Shown here: in pieces, positions 19,889 through 30,849 of the stretch
How positions within the stretch are numbered: position 1 is the stretch's first letter
Layout of the letters: each line of letters opens with the position of its first letter
Assembly (NCBI RefSeq): GCF_027579695.1
Contig: NC_083596.1
Span: 52,432,900-52,496,899 of the forward strand
From: Neoarius graeffei
Taxonomy: Eukaryota; Chordata; Actinopteri; Siluriformes; Ariidae
Direction of reading: 5' to 3'
DNA: 64,000 bases
Position numbers and translations under genes: made by a program
Notes under the pieces: generated by a model
What the model was told of the DNA's origin: nothing
The model's input: the letters and a program-made list of their open reading frames with translations, nothing else
Database searches by the model: none

Positions 19889-19970
19889 TTAGATTAGATT
19901 AGATTAGATTAGATTAGATTAGATTAGATTAGATTAGATTAGATTAGATTAGATTAGATTAGATTAGATA
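19889..19970. repeat. (AGATT)n microsatellite, LINE 3' tail
   Basis: About 16 pure copies of AGATT. It abuts the 3' end of the minus-strand CR1/L2-like LINE, so it is best read as the element's simple-repeat tail. It also marks the join with the Tx1-like LINE. Confidence 0.95.
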
Positions 19971-22885
19971 AAACTTTCCTGATCCCTTTGGGTGGGTTCC
20001 CTCAGGGAAATTAAGATTCCAGCAGCATCATGACAGATAAACAGAGAAAAGAAATAGAGAAAACTTCTAGATAAATTAAAAATAAATTAAGTATTTACAT
20101 GTACAAATATATAAAAAGAATAAGATATGGGGAAGAGAGGAAGGGGGAGGGGGAGGGAAGGAAAGGGAAAAAAAGGTGGGGAGAAGGGGGGTGCGGCGGT
20201 AGGAGAGATATTGCACTTTATATTGCACATAGTCCGGTATTGCTTACTGTTAGGCTAGGCTACTGCTCCTTCCCGTCCTCTGTCCTCCTGTTACCCCTCC
20301 TCCCTCCCAGAGAGGAGTTGTACAGTCTGATGGCATGAGGGATAAAGGAGTTTTTGAGTCTGTTCATCCTGCACTTGGGAAGGAGCATTCTGTCACTGAA
20401 CAGGCTCCTCTGGTTGCTGATGACGGTGTGCAGAGGGTGACTGGCATTGTCCATGATGTTCAATAGTTTGTCCATAGACCTCTTCTCTGCCACCTTCACC
20501 AGAGAGTCCAGCTTCATGCCGACCACAGAGACGGCCCGCCTGATCAGTTTGTCCAGCCAGGATGTGACCTTCTTGGATGTGCTGCCCCCCAGCACACCAC
20601 AGTGTAAAACAGGACACTGGCGACCACAGACTGATAGAACATCCACAGGAGTTTCCTGCAGATGTTAAAGGACCGCAGCCTCCTAAGGAAGTATAGCCTG
20701 TTCTGTCCCTTCCTGTACAGTAGAAGTGTTTGGTATTGCAAGTCCAGTCCAGCTTGCTGTCCAGCCACAGCCTGAGGTACCTGTAGGAATCACAGCCTCC
20801 ACCTCGACTCCCTTGATCAGAACTGGTCGTGACCTTGGTCTGGACCTCCCAAAGTCAATGACCAGCTCCTTGGCCTTCGAGGTGTTGAGCTGCAGATGGT
20901 TCCTGTTGCACCACACAGCAAAGTCCCTCACCAGGCTCCTATACTCCTCCTCTCTGTAGTCACTGATACACCCAACGATGGCTGTGTCATCGGCAAACTT
21001 CTGGATGTGACACAGCTCCGAGTTGTAGCAGAAGTCCGCGGTGTACAGGGTGAAGAGAAGAGGGGCCAGCACCGTGCCCTGGGGTGCTCCGGTGCTGCTA
21101 ATCACAGTGTCAGATGTGATGTCCTTCAGCCTGACGTACTGCGGCCTGTCAGTGAGGTAGCTGGAGATCCAGGTGACCAGGCAGGGGTCCACTCGCATCC
21201 TGTTCAGTTTGTCCTGAAGCAATAGGGGCTGGATGGCGTTGAAGGCACTCGAGAAGTCCAAGAAGAGGATCCTCACTGTGCCATTTCCCTTATCCAGATG
21301 CGAGTGGGCTCAGTGTAGCAGGTAGAGGATGGCATTTTCCACACCAACACCTGCCCGGTACGCAAACTGCAGACAGTCCTGGGCATGTTGTACCTGGGGT
21401 CTGAGGAGGCTGAGGAAGAGCCGCTCCAACATCTTCATCAGATGTGAAGTGAGTGCCACCGGTCGGAAGTCGTTCAGCTCGCTGGGCCGATTCTTTTTGG
21501 GAACTGGAATGATACATTATGTCTTCCAGAGGGTGGGCACTCTCCCCAGCTGCAGGCTAAGGTTGAATTTGCATTGGAGTGGTTCACCCAGTTCAGCAGC
21601 ACAGGTCTTCAGTAGTCAGGGACACACCTTGTCCGGACCTGCTGCTTTCCTGGGGTGAAGCTTCCTCAGTTGACCTCTGACCTGGTCTGCAGTAATGCAT
21701 AGAGGAGTCTGTGATGAGGTGGGGGAGGAGGGGGAGGAGGGGGCTGCTGTGATGACTGGGGGGAGGTGTGTTGAGGGAAGAAGGAGAGATGGCTGCAGTG
21801 AGGGAGACGGTGGGGGGGACGTGGGCTGGTTGAACCGATTGAAGAAGTCATTCAACTCGTTCGCCCTCTCCACTGTCCCCTCAGTGACTCTGGTCTTTGT
21901 ATTGTGGCCTGTGATGGTTTTCACACCTTCCCAGACCTCTCTCATGCTGTTCTCCTTCAGCTTCTGCTCCACCTTCCTCCTGTAGCTGTCCTTAGCTTCC
22001 CTCACGCAGCATTTTACCTCCAGCTGTGCTGCTTTCATCGCCTCCCTATCCCTGCTCCTGAAGGCAGCCTTCTTCCTGTTGAGGACAGCTTTGACTTCCT
22101 GTGTTACCCATGGCTTGTTATTAGGGTAACACTGTACAGTCTTAGCGGGGGAGACCACGTCTGCACAGAAGTTAAGGTAATCTGTCAGACAGTGTGTCAG
22201 CCCCTCTATGTCCTCACAGTGTGGGCTAAGCAGCACATCCCAGTCCGTGATGTCATAACAGTCCCTGAGGGCATCTTCCATTTCAGGGGACCACCTCCTG
22301 ATGGAGCTAGTTGTTGCAGGCTGCCTTTGAACCAGGGGGGTGTACTTTGGCTGTAGAAGAACCAGGTTGTGGTCAGACTTCCCTAATGGGGGGAGGGGTG
22401 TGACTCTGTATGCATCCCTCACATTAGCATACAGCAAGTCAATTGTCCTGTTGTTCCTTGCTGGACAATCCATGGCCTGGTAAAAAGCAGCCAAAGTAGA
22501 GTCCAAAGTAGCGTGATTAAAGTCCCCAGAAATGATGATAAATGCCTCAGGGTGCTGTGTCTGCAGCCTTGCTGTGACAGAGTGAATCCTCTCACATGCA
22601 GCGGCTGCGTCTGGCCTCAGAGGGATGTAAACACAGATGGTGATCACATGACTGAACTCCCTCGGCAGATAATATGGCCGCAGGCTAATGGCTAGCAGCT
22701 CCATGTCTGGGCAACATAAAACTGTCTTTACGGAGATATGTCCCGGGTTACACCAGCGATTGTTAACATAAATGATGAGTCCCCCACCTTTGCTTTTCCC
22801 GCATGTGTTAGCGTCTCTGTCGGCTCTCACAGCAGTGAATCCCAGCAGGTCCACGTTAGCATCCGGTACAAGGTGTGTTAGCCAT

Positions 22886-23261
22886 CTCATCTCATCTCAT
22901 TATCTCTAGCCGCTTTATCCTTCTACAGGGTCGCAGGCAAGCTGGAGCCTATCCCAGCTGACTACGGGCGAAAGGCGGGGTACACCCTGGACAAGTCGCC
23001 AGGTCATCACAGGGCTGACACATAGACACAGACAACCATTCACACTCACATTCACACCTACGGTCAATTTAGAGTCACCAGTTAACCTAACCTGCATGTC
23101 TTTGGACTGTGGGGGAAACCGGAGCACCCGGAGGAAACCCACGCGGACACGGGGAGAACATGCAAACTCCGCACAGAAAGGCCCTCGCCGGCCCCGGGGC
23201 TCAAACCCAGGACCTTCTTGCTGTGAGGCGACAGCGCTAACCACTACACCACCGTGCCGCC
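22886..23261 (-). mobile_element. V-SINE inserted in the CR1/L2-like LINE
   Basis: A tRNA-derived head reads on the minus strand from 23261 (GGCGGCACGGTGGTGTAGTG, then a B-box-like segment). It is followed by the conserved V-SINE core (GTTTGCATGTTCTCCCCGTG and CCAAAGACATGCAGG) and a tail ending in a short (GATGA)n. A 12-bp target duplication, TGTGTTAGCCAT, flanks it at 22874-22885 and 23262-23273. Confidence 0.9.
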
Positions 23262-23654
23262 TGTGTTAGCCATGTCTCCGTAAAAATAAATAAGCTGCTC
23301 TCCCGGTAAATCCGCTGGTTGTTCAGAGCGGAAAGCTTGTCGACTTTATTCGGCAGCGAGTTCACATTCCCCATGATAACGGAGGGAATGGATGGTTTGT
23401 AGTGCCGCCGGTTGTCCACTAGCCTGGCCTTTAGCTTAGCTCCAGCCTTGCAGCCCCTGGGTTTCCTCCTCAGCTCGGCCGGGATGGGGTGTCGTATCCC
23501 GGCTTGTCCCATTGTTTTCAGGGCCAGCAGCTCCTCTCTCGAATAAGTGAGAAAACTGGCTCCTGGTTGCGTGTTAAAGTTAAAATCGCAAGCTCTCAGC
23601 CAACGGTCACCACACCCTCCACCAGCAAACTCCCAGCATGCAGTGCAGGGGGGG

Positions 23655-23720
23655 AGAAGGAGAAAGAGAGAGAGAGAGAGAGAGACAGACAGACGACAGA
23701 CAGACAGACGGGGAGAAAAG

Positions 23721-23754
<34 letters not shown>

Positions 23755-23835
23755 GAGAGGGGGGAGAGAGAGACAGAGAGAGAGAGAGACAGAGAGAGGG
23801 GGAGAGAAGGAGAGAGAGAGACAGACTCCATGTGC
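23655..23835. repeat. (GA)n/(GACA)n low-complexity tract
   Basis: Purine-rich GA, GACA and GGGGAGA repeats on the + strand. Long reading frames through it on both strands come from the missing stop codons of the repeat, not from genes. Confidence 0.95.
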
Positions 23836-24390
23836 TGAGGTGAAATCACAGTCCAGGTCAAAGTTGATAACCGAGCTGTTGTCTGAACTCACGTATTCCA
23901 GGGTCCTGCGCCCTCTGCTGGTGAGGAGAGTTGCTGTTGGCATTACACTGTGTGTGTGTTGTTTAACTGTTAAATGATTACTGTTCCTTTTCTTCTTCTT
24001 TATGCTTCCTGACTTTATTAAAGTTTTTTTAAAAAGTGACCAATTTATGAGTTTCCATTTGGTTTAAACTCAGTTCTTTGAAACAAAATCTGTTGCTGAT
24101 TGTTTTTGTTTCGATGTAATTCTGGTTACAGTACAGTAACACTCACTCTGGACTCTTACAGTTTTGCTCCGATGGTTTCGGACTCCAATCCCCATGATGA
24201 CTTTTAGGACTGCAGTTATCATGAACAGTTTTACACTCAAGTCTCCATCAATGAACAGTTGATAACTTCAACAAAACAGACTTCCTGTTAAACTATAATG
24301 AATTTCCTGGTGACACAGTTGTACTTTGTGACTCTATAGGACACAGTTCTAGAAGTGAGTTATTTATAATCACGCTATCCGTTATCACCC

Positions 24391-24622
24391 AGATGAGGAT
24401 GGGTTCCATTTAGAGTCTGGTTCCTCTCGAGGTTTCTTCCTCGTGTCGTCTGAGGGAGTTTTTCCTCGCCAGCATCACCTCAGGAAAACTCATTAGGGAT
24501 AAATACATTTATTAGGGATAATATTATGAGTTCATGTGTTTAAAGTCTTTATTTTTCTGTAAAGCTGCTCTGCAAGAACGCCTGCTGTTAAAAGTGTAAT
24601 ACAAATAAACTGACTTGATTTA
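24391..24622 (+). repeat. Interspersed repeat copy ending in CTTGATT
   Basis: The sequence GGTTTCTTCCTCGTGTCGTC, GAGGGAGTTTTTCCTCGCCA, a later CTGTAAAGCTGCTCTGC and ATACAAATAAACTGACTTGA recurs as a partial copy at 37838-37962. I know it as a common fish interspersed repeat but cannot name its class. Confidence 0.65.
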
Positions 24623-24779
24623 TAACAGCCCTGTCAGCCAGTATTCTTTTGCTTTCTCAAAATGATCAGAGGATAATTTGGCATTTCAGAAGAATAATCA
24701 GCCAAACTGTTTTTATCCAGATGAAATCAAAGGAGCAGCCAGTTTCCTTCAGATCCAGAGAAAAGTTCAGCCAATCATA

Positions 24780-25081
24780 TTTTAATGAATCTCACCTTAG
24801 AAACAATAATTAAAGAGAACACTGTGTCTTTAAGATCTGCCCCACTCCAGTGTGTGTGTGTGTGTGTGTGTGTGTGTAGGGGGTCTGTTTATTGTTTTGG
24901 AAACAAAAGCATGAGTGAGAACGATAAAAGAAGAGAGAAGTGTGAGAGTCACTTTATCATCACATCACAGGCAGCCGAGCAGCAAAACCCCTCGGACCAC
25001 CACCCTGCAATACACACACACACACACACTTACACACACACTTACACGCTGACATACATTTGCCAACACACATGGGTAAGT
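24780..25081 (+). promoter_or_regulatory. plp1: Probable plp1 5' UTR and first-exon region
   Basis: The start codon of plp1 is at 25072, with only ATGG in exon 1, then GTAAGT. The preceding 200-300 bp should hold the promoter and 5' UTR. I see no clear TATA box at the expected distance; there are (TG)n at about 24851-24878 and (CA)n just before the ATG. Confidence 0.4.
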
Positions 25082-27331
25082 CTTCTATAATATATACAAA
25101 AGGCCTTCATTTTTCTGGTGCAAATTGATGCTGTGTGTGGTGTTGCTGTATAATGGGCAAGGTGTGTGTTTGGTTTGTATTATCATGTACGGTATGTTTT
25201 AGACAGGTGTATTAATCTGTGTTCGTGTTTAAGGTCAGATGCAGCAACAGATAATGAGAACCCGAACCCGAGACAGTAATGTTTCAACTGCATTATTCTC
25301 ATGTCCCTGTTGCACACGTGTGTGTGTTTTTCACTTTAGAAGCTGTGCTCTGAGGTCAGATCAGGTCGATATTTCCTGTACTAATGAAGTGTGTTCTGAT
25401 TGGCTGTTACTCATCAGGAGGTCAATTATGGTTAATGAGGTGTTAATGAGCTCCGCCTCTCTCACAGGTGATGATGCTTGGACCCCAGACATTTTGAATT
25501 TTCTGAGTCTCTCGGTTTAGCTTTAAAATAACCTCATACACGTGAGAGTAAAGCTATTAGGGAAGCAAAATGACAAAGCGATTTAAAAAAAAAACCTCCC
25601 ACACCTACTCAATAATGTGATATTTTTTAACAGCTCTGTTGAGTTCTCGATGCTGATTGGTCAAAACGTGTTGATTAATAAATAACAGCTGTTTATGACG
25701 TCTCTGTAAGGAGTCTCCAGTGTGAGTGCTGTGTAACAGTCAGAGGTGAAGCTGGAACTGTAAGTTCTCAGACGTCTTCAGGACCGAGGAGTTTACACTT
25801 CTGTACAGTTTCTCAGGAACACGATGGAACAAGCTGCGATTATTTTGCAAACAGGAACGAACTCATTTCACCAACACTCCAAAACATGAACTATAAACTG
25901 TAACTATAAATGGAAAAAAAGTCTGAGGTTTTCTGTAATAAAGTTTTATTTGTTGGTAAGTTGTGACGTCAGGAGAATAAAATCCTTGGGGTCGTGCTGT
26001 TAGAGGAAATTAATCACTTTCAGGAAGGTCACAGTAACTCCGCCTTCCTCACTCAGTGTTTTACTGTAACGTGTGTGTGTGTGTGAAGTGTGTAAATGTG
26101 TTGTGCAAAATTGTGAGTGTGTGTGATGTGTGTGTTGTGAAAGGCTGGAGCTAGAGGAGTGAAAGCATGCAGGAGTTTTTAAACTACATGTTAAGTTAAA
26201 TCCCTGATGTAGTCTATAGTGTGTGTGTGTGTGTGTGTGTGTAGGAGAGAGAGATTTGGAATATGTCCACAGTGGAGTGAGGATGAAGAGACATTTGTGC
26301 TAAAATAATGAAATAGCAGTGAGAACTCATTAGATCCCAACACACACAAAGCCCTGCTGTGACCTTGACCTCATGATGGCCTCTGACCACTTGGTGCCAG
26401 TGTGAGCCTGCCTGTGCTGGAGAAGTGATGTATCTCTCCGTGTGTGTGTGTTGTTTACTGTATCACACAATCAGTCTTTGTATCTTCTCCTGAAACAAAA
26501 GCCATTGTCAATCCCACAGTGAGGCTTTCACTCACACACCCCTAGGCTCCACCCTCATCTGGAGGGAGGGATAGAGTGATGAGATGAAGGTGTAGAGTCA
26601 GTGATGAGACAGCAGGACAGATGCCACTTCTGATCAATGATTTTTTTGAGTCTTGAACATCTGGTGTCACAGTGGAACATGTGGAACGCTGTCTCTGGAG
26701 CATCAGGACCAAGTGAACACATCTAGAGCACCTTTTATTGAGTCGAGAGCAGAGCCAGGACTAGAATCTAGAACATTCCGGTGATGCCTCAGGCATCTAG
26801 AACATTTTCCTGTGGTTCTCCCAACATCCTGGCGTTCTTTGGAAGTGTCTGGAGCTGCACCTAAAGAGAGCCACGTCCAGAACCTTCTCTGTGTTGTTTG
26901 GAGTACCGTGGCTGAAGAGAAAACATTGTTCGGACTGATTTGAGATAAATCCAGAACGTTCTCCCGGCACTCTCAGTCTTGTACGTATTCTGGAGCACTG
27001 GAGCATCTGAGCCGAGTCTAGAACATTCCACAGTACGGCTGGAAAAGTGAAGCGGAATCTAGAAGGTTCTCTGGTTTAACTGAAGTGTAGAAGGTTCTCA
27101 GCTAGTTGGTGAAGATGTTCCCGATGAAGCAGCCCTGGCTGTGTAAAGTTTTAGGTCTGATCTGAGAACAGCTGTCGGCCCAGTGCTAACACTAATGCTA
27201 ACATTAGCACCTGCTAGCGCACTGACCCCAGACCTTCAGCTCACATACTCACACTCGGGATTGAGGGAACTGAGAAGGTTCTGATTAGCCGTGCTGATGA
27301 TCTAATCCACATTTACACACATTAACCAAGT

Positions 27332-27370
<39 letters not shown>

Positions 27371-27524
27371 AGAAATCTGTGAGAGAACCCTGTGCACAAA
27401 TTGTAGTTGTATCGTGTGTAAAATCTGCTGTGTATTTGTTGTGATGCTAACAGACTAAAACTATCAGTGTGTGTGTGTGTGTGTGTGGTTAATGTGTGTA
27501 TGTTGTGCAGCTAAGTGTATATTC

Positions 27525-27557
<33 letters not shown>

Positions 27558-28647
27558 TGAGAGAGAGAGTGTGACCCTGATGCATGTGTGTGTTGCGAGT
27601 GTGTGTGACCCTGATGTGTGTGTGAGACCCTGATGTGTGTGTGTGTGTTGAGTGTGTGTGACCCTGATGAGTGTGTGTGTTGTGAGTGTGTGTGACCCTT
27701 ATGTGCGTGTGTGTGTTGTGTGTGGTGTGTGTGTTGGCCGTGTTGGTGTGTTCCTCGCCCTCAGGTTGCTATGACAGCTGTGTGCGTTGCCTTGGCGCCG
27801 TGCCCTACGTCACTCTGAGCGCCACGTTGCTGTGTTATGCCGGAGTCGCACTCTTCTGTGCCGGAGCACATGAGGCCCTCACACACACACACACACTCGT
27901 CCACACACACTTTGCCCGCGCGCAGCAAGACTTCGAGGTGCTTGCCGACTTGTGAGTGTCTACACGCACACAAACGCATTTATTGTTATTTATACAAAAC
28001 ATCACTGAACACAAACAATTAGCACTCTAATGTGTGTGTGTGTGTGTGTGTAGTATTAAATATTTTCAGTATGTGATTTATGGTCTGGCGTCGTTCTTCT
28101 TCCTGTACGGAATTTTGTTGCTCGCTGAGGGATTTTACACCACCAGCGCCGTCAAGCAAACGTTTGGAGAATTCCGGAGTACGAAGTTCAGCCGCTGCCT
28201 CAGCCTCACTGTGAGTGTGTGTGTGTGTGTTTGTTTCAGAGTGTACATCACTGGGTTTCTAATGTCCCCTGCTGTGTGTCCCGTGTCTCTTGCCGTAGTT
28301 CCTCATCGTGACCTGTGTGCTGGCGGTGATCTGGTTAGTCGTGTTTGCCTTCTCAGTGATTCCCGTCTACTTCCTGTTCAACATGGAGGAGACGTGTCAC
28401 ACCGTCCACATCCTGTCTGAGACCACCACCAGCTTAAACCAGCATGGCTGGGTGTGTGTGGACCCGCGGCAGTTCGGTGTGTGTGTGTGTGTGTGTGTGT
28501 GTCTGTTTCTCTGAGCTTTAAGTGGAAATGTGGAACACTTATTGTTGTGTGTGTGTGTGTGTAGGTTTGCTCCCCTGGAAGGCTACCCCAGGTAAAGTGT
28601 GTGGTATGACCATGGCCAACATCTGCAAAGAACCTGAGGTAAACAAA

Positions 28648-28704
<57 letters not shown>

Positions 28705-29018
28705 CATGTGTATCAGAGTGTAAGTGTGTTCTCCTGTGTGGTGTGTGTTCAGTTCTACGTGACCTATGACCTTTACATCACGGCTTTTGCTGGAGCAGGA
28801 GGCACGCTGCTCGGCCTGGTGAGTGACCTTTCAACTTTCACCTGGACCTGCTGGTCATTTACACAAAATACCCCCGTCTCTCTCTCTCTCTCTCTCTCTC
28901 TCCTGTCACTTGCTCTTCACTATCTCTCTCTCTCTCTCTGTAGATCCTCTACATCATCGCTGCCACCTATAACTATGCTGTTCTGCGGTTTCTTGGCAGT
29001 AAGGGGATCCGTTGCTAG
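25072..29018 (+). CDS. plp1: Myelin proteolipid protein, DM20 type (plp1), 7 coding exons
   Basis: Exons: 25072-25075, 27765-27951, 28054-28210, 28299-28476, 28565-28638, 28753-28818, 28944-29018. All have GT-AG ends and consistent phases, giving 246 residues. Exon lengths 187, 157, 74 and 66 equal those of mammalian PLP1 exons 2, 3A, 5 and 6, and exon 1 codes only ATGG as in PLP1. The product is a four-pass membrane protein of myelin. It begins [10 protein letters not shown] (palmitoylation-type cysteines), then has the GVALFC-type first membrane segment, [35 protein letters not shown] and [12 protein letters not shown]. The PLP-specific exon 3B is absent, so it is DM20-like. Oddities: a (CA)n tract codes HTHT in the first extracellular loop, exon 4 is 9 bp longer than the mammalian one, and KFSRC stands where CGRC is usual. 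It could be a second paralogue (plp1b); M6-type genes are less likely. Confidence 0.88.
25082..27764 (+). other. plp1 intron 1
   Basis: No gene seen. It contains (TG)n tracts at about 26220-26242, 27333-27368, 27468-27486 and 27526-27555, and a run of diverged GTGTGTGACCCTGATG repeats at about 27560-27720. Intron 1 of mammalian PLP1 carries enhancers, but I cannot identify conserved blocks by eye. Confidence 0.5.
28645..28700. repeat. (CA)n microsatellite in plp1 intron 5
   Basis: About 28 CA units. Similar tracts of 20-60 bp recur throughout the window, for example about 30143-30188, 30801-30847, 45804-45838, 62713-62749 and (TG)n at 62832-62873. Confidence 0.95.
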
Positions 29019-29405
29019 GTGCAGCATCAGTACATGTGCTGTTGCTAGGTGCAGTGTTGCCAGGCAACATGTCTCCTCTCTGATGCGTGCTGCTGCACTT
29101 GTTGTTGCATTGTCACGGCGACCGTGTCCATGGGGGATCCGCTAAAGAGGACCAGGAAGTGAAAAACAAACAAAGTGTGTAAACCACAGTGAGATTAACC
29201 CGACTCACACTGAGTGAAGAATAAACATTAAACTTTACACAGTATAAACATTAAAATCACCACAGGACGGGGTCGCTCGCTCTCTCTCTCTCTCTGTTTA
29301 ATTCTCTCTATCCTTTCATTTTCAATCCTTCTATCCAGATCTCCATCTTGAGTGATGTTTTCATTACCTCCTAATTTTTTAAATAGATTTATTTCTTGGT
29401 GTTTA

Positions 29406-29444
<39 letters not shown>

Positions 29445-29539
29445 GCGCCAGTCCCCTTTAACAGAGATTTCAAAGCAGCTCTTATTTATCAGTGTCATTT
29501 AAATAATTAACTTTAAAGAACGTGCAAATTCCTGACTGG

Positions 29540-29587
<48 letters not shown>

Positions 29588-30032
29588 TTTTTTCCTCCAA
29601 TGGTGCTATGGTCATTGTATTAATATTAATTAATGTGTAACAGTAATACACACTGTACATGTTTTAATTCCACTGTGTGGGTTTCTGTTAATCTGCTACA
29701 CAACTGTGTGTGTTACGCTGTAAACCGTCTCATGCTCTGCAATAAACACACATTTAATCCACCTGGTACTGTGTTTATTTACTGTCTGTCTCGAGATCTT
29801 CTGTTTGTCTCTCTGTCCAGATAAACACAAATTTAACACAGACTGAAACTTTTGTTGGTTTATTTAACACGAAATATTTTCACACTTTTATGTCAATCTT
29901 TAAATGAAAATTAAAAAGGAAACGAAGCACATAAACAAACTAAAATAAAGATTAACACACACACGTTGCACTTCTGTATCAGTGCACTGAGGAAATGGAA
30001 GAAACAGAACACATCGTTAATATGCTGAAGGT
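29019..30032. other. Convergent 3' ends of plp1 and the LIM gene
   Basis: plp1 3' UTR, with AATAAA on the + strand at 29741-29746. The LIM gene on the minus strand has AATAAA at 29864-29859. The two signals are about 115 bp apart, so the transcripts nearly meet or overlap. A long (TG)n lies at about 29540-29585. Confidence 0.6.
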
Positions 30033-30139
30033 TTACACGGAGAACACGAGATCAAAACATTTCTCACAGTAAATCTTCCCATGATGGTGGAACATGGAGG
30101 ACATCAAGTCACCGAGCAGTTTAGCACATGCAGCACACT

Positions 30140-30190
<51 letters not shown>

Positions 30191-30800
30191 TGCAGGACAT
30201 TACACCAAATGAACAGAGACATGAAGACAGCAATTTGACAGAGAGGCAGACAGACAAGCAGGCAGAGGCAGACAGTCTGAGAGACAGGCAGAGACAGACG
30301 TGTTTACCTGAAAACAGTCCACATGGCAGGTGATTGGAGGAATGTTCACTGAAATCTTCACGTTACTTTCCACAAGTTTGGTACAGAAGGAACACAGCAC
30401 CTTCACATCATCGCTGATGAGAGCAGAGAAGAAGAACTTAAAGTCACATGATCAGGCATGCAGACACGTTTAACACATGTGAAAGAGTGAGGGCTTTAAC
30501 ACGGCCGACTCACTGAGTCTGAGGAGAGCTGCTGAGCAGAGCTGCTGAAGAGACAGACCCAAGTGCTTCAGGGGTCTCTCTCACTGCTCCTTCACACACA
30601 GGCTGCTCGAGTCCACAGGCCACAAACATTTCAGCTCCAGATGCCTCAGACTGAAGTGTTTCAAATCCAGGTGATTCAGCTGCTGCTGTTTCCACAACAG
30701 GTGCGTTAACTTTAGGTGCCACAATTTCAGGTGTCTTTTCCACAGGTTTCAGTGTTGGTTCGATCTGTGTTAATCCAGATGTACCCTCAAGGTTGATGCT

Positions 30801-30849
<49 letters not shown>

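Larger units (their letters stand above)
19889..23512 (-). mobile_element. CR1/L2-like LINE, 5' part split by a V-SINE
   Basis: One minus-strand LINE. Its endonuclease starts at 23512 (VIMGNVNSLPNKVDKL, then FTETWLT) and continues after the SINE (LLGFTAVRADRD, then IISGDFNHA, IDLLYANV and KSDHNLVLL at 22890-21616). The RT follows (ILFLDFSSAFNAIQP, APQGTVLAPLLFTLY, KFADDTAIVGCI at 21276-20683) and the C-terminal region ends at 20260. The 3' UTR ends with the AATTTCCCTGAGGG and GGGATCAGGAAAG type end and an (AATCT)n tail at 19970-19889, as in fish CR1/L2/Rex1 LINEs. A stop near 21510 and frameshifts near 21300 and 20680 inactivate it. Confidence 0.85.

Noticed and set aside
23489-23977. 162-residue Arg/Glu/Gln-rich frame
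   Set aside because: It is produced by the GA/GACA repeat at 23655-23835; the minus-strand LINE 5' region explains its start.
24785-25090. 101-residue + strand frame overlapping plp1 exon 1
   Set aside because: It reads through (TG)n and (CA)n tracts in another frame; the exon-1 ATGG plus GTAAGT explains the site better.
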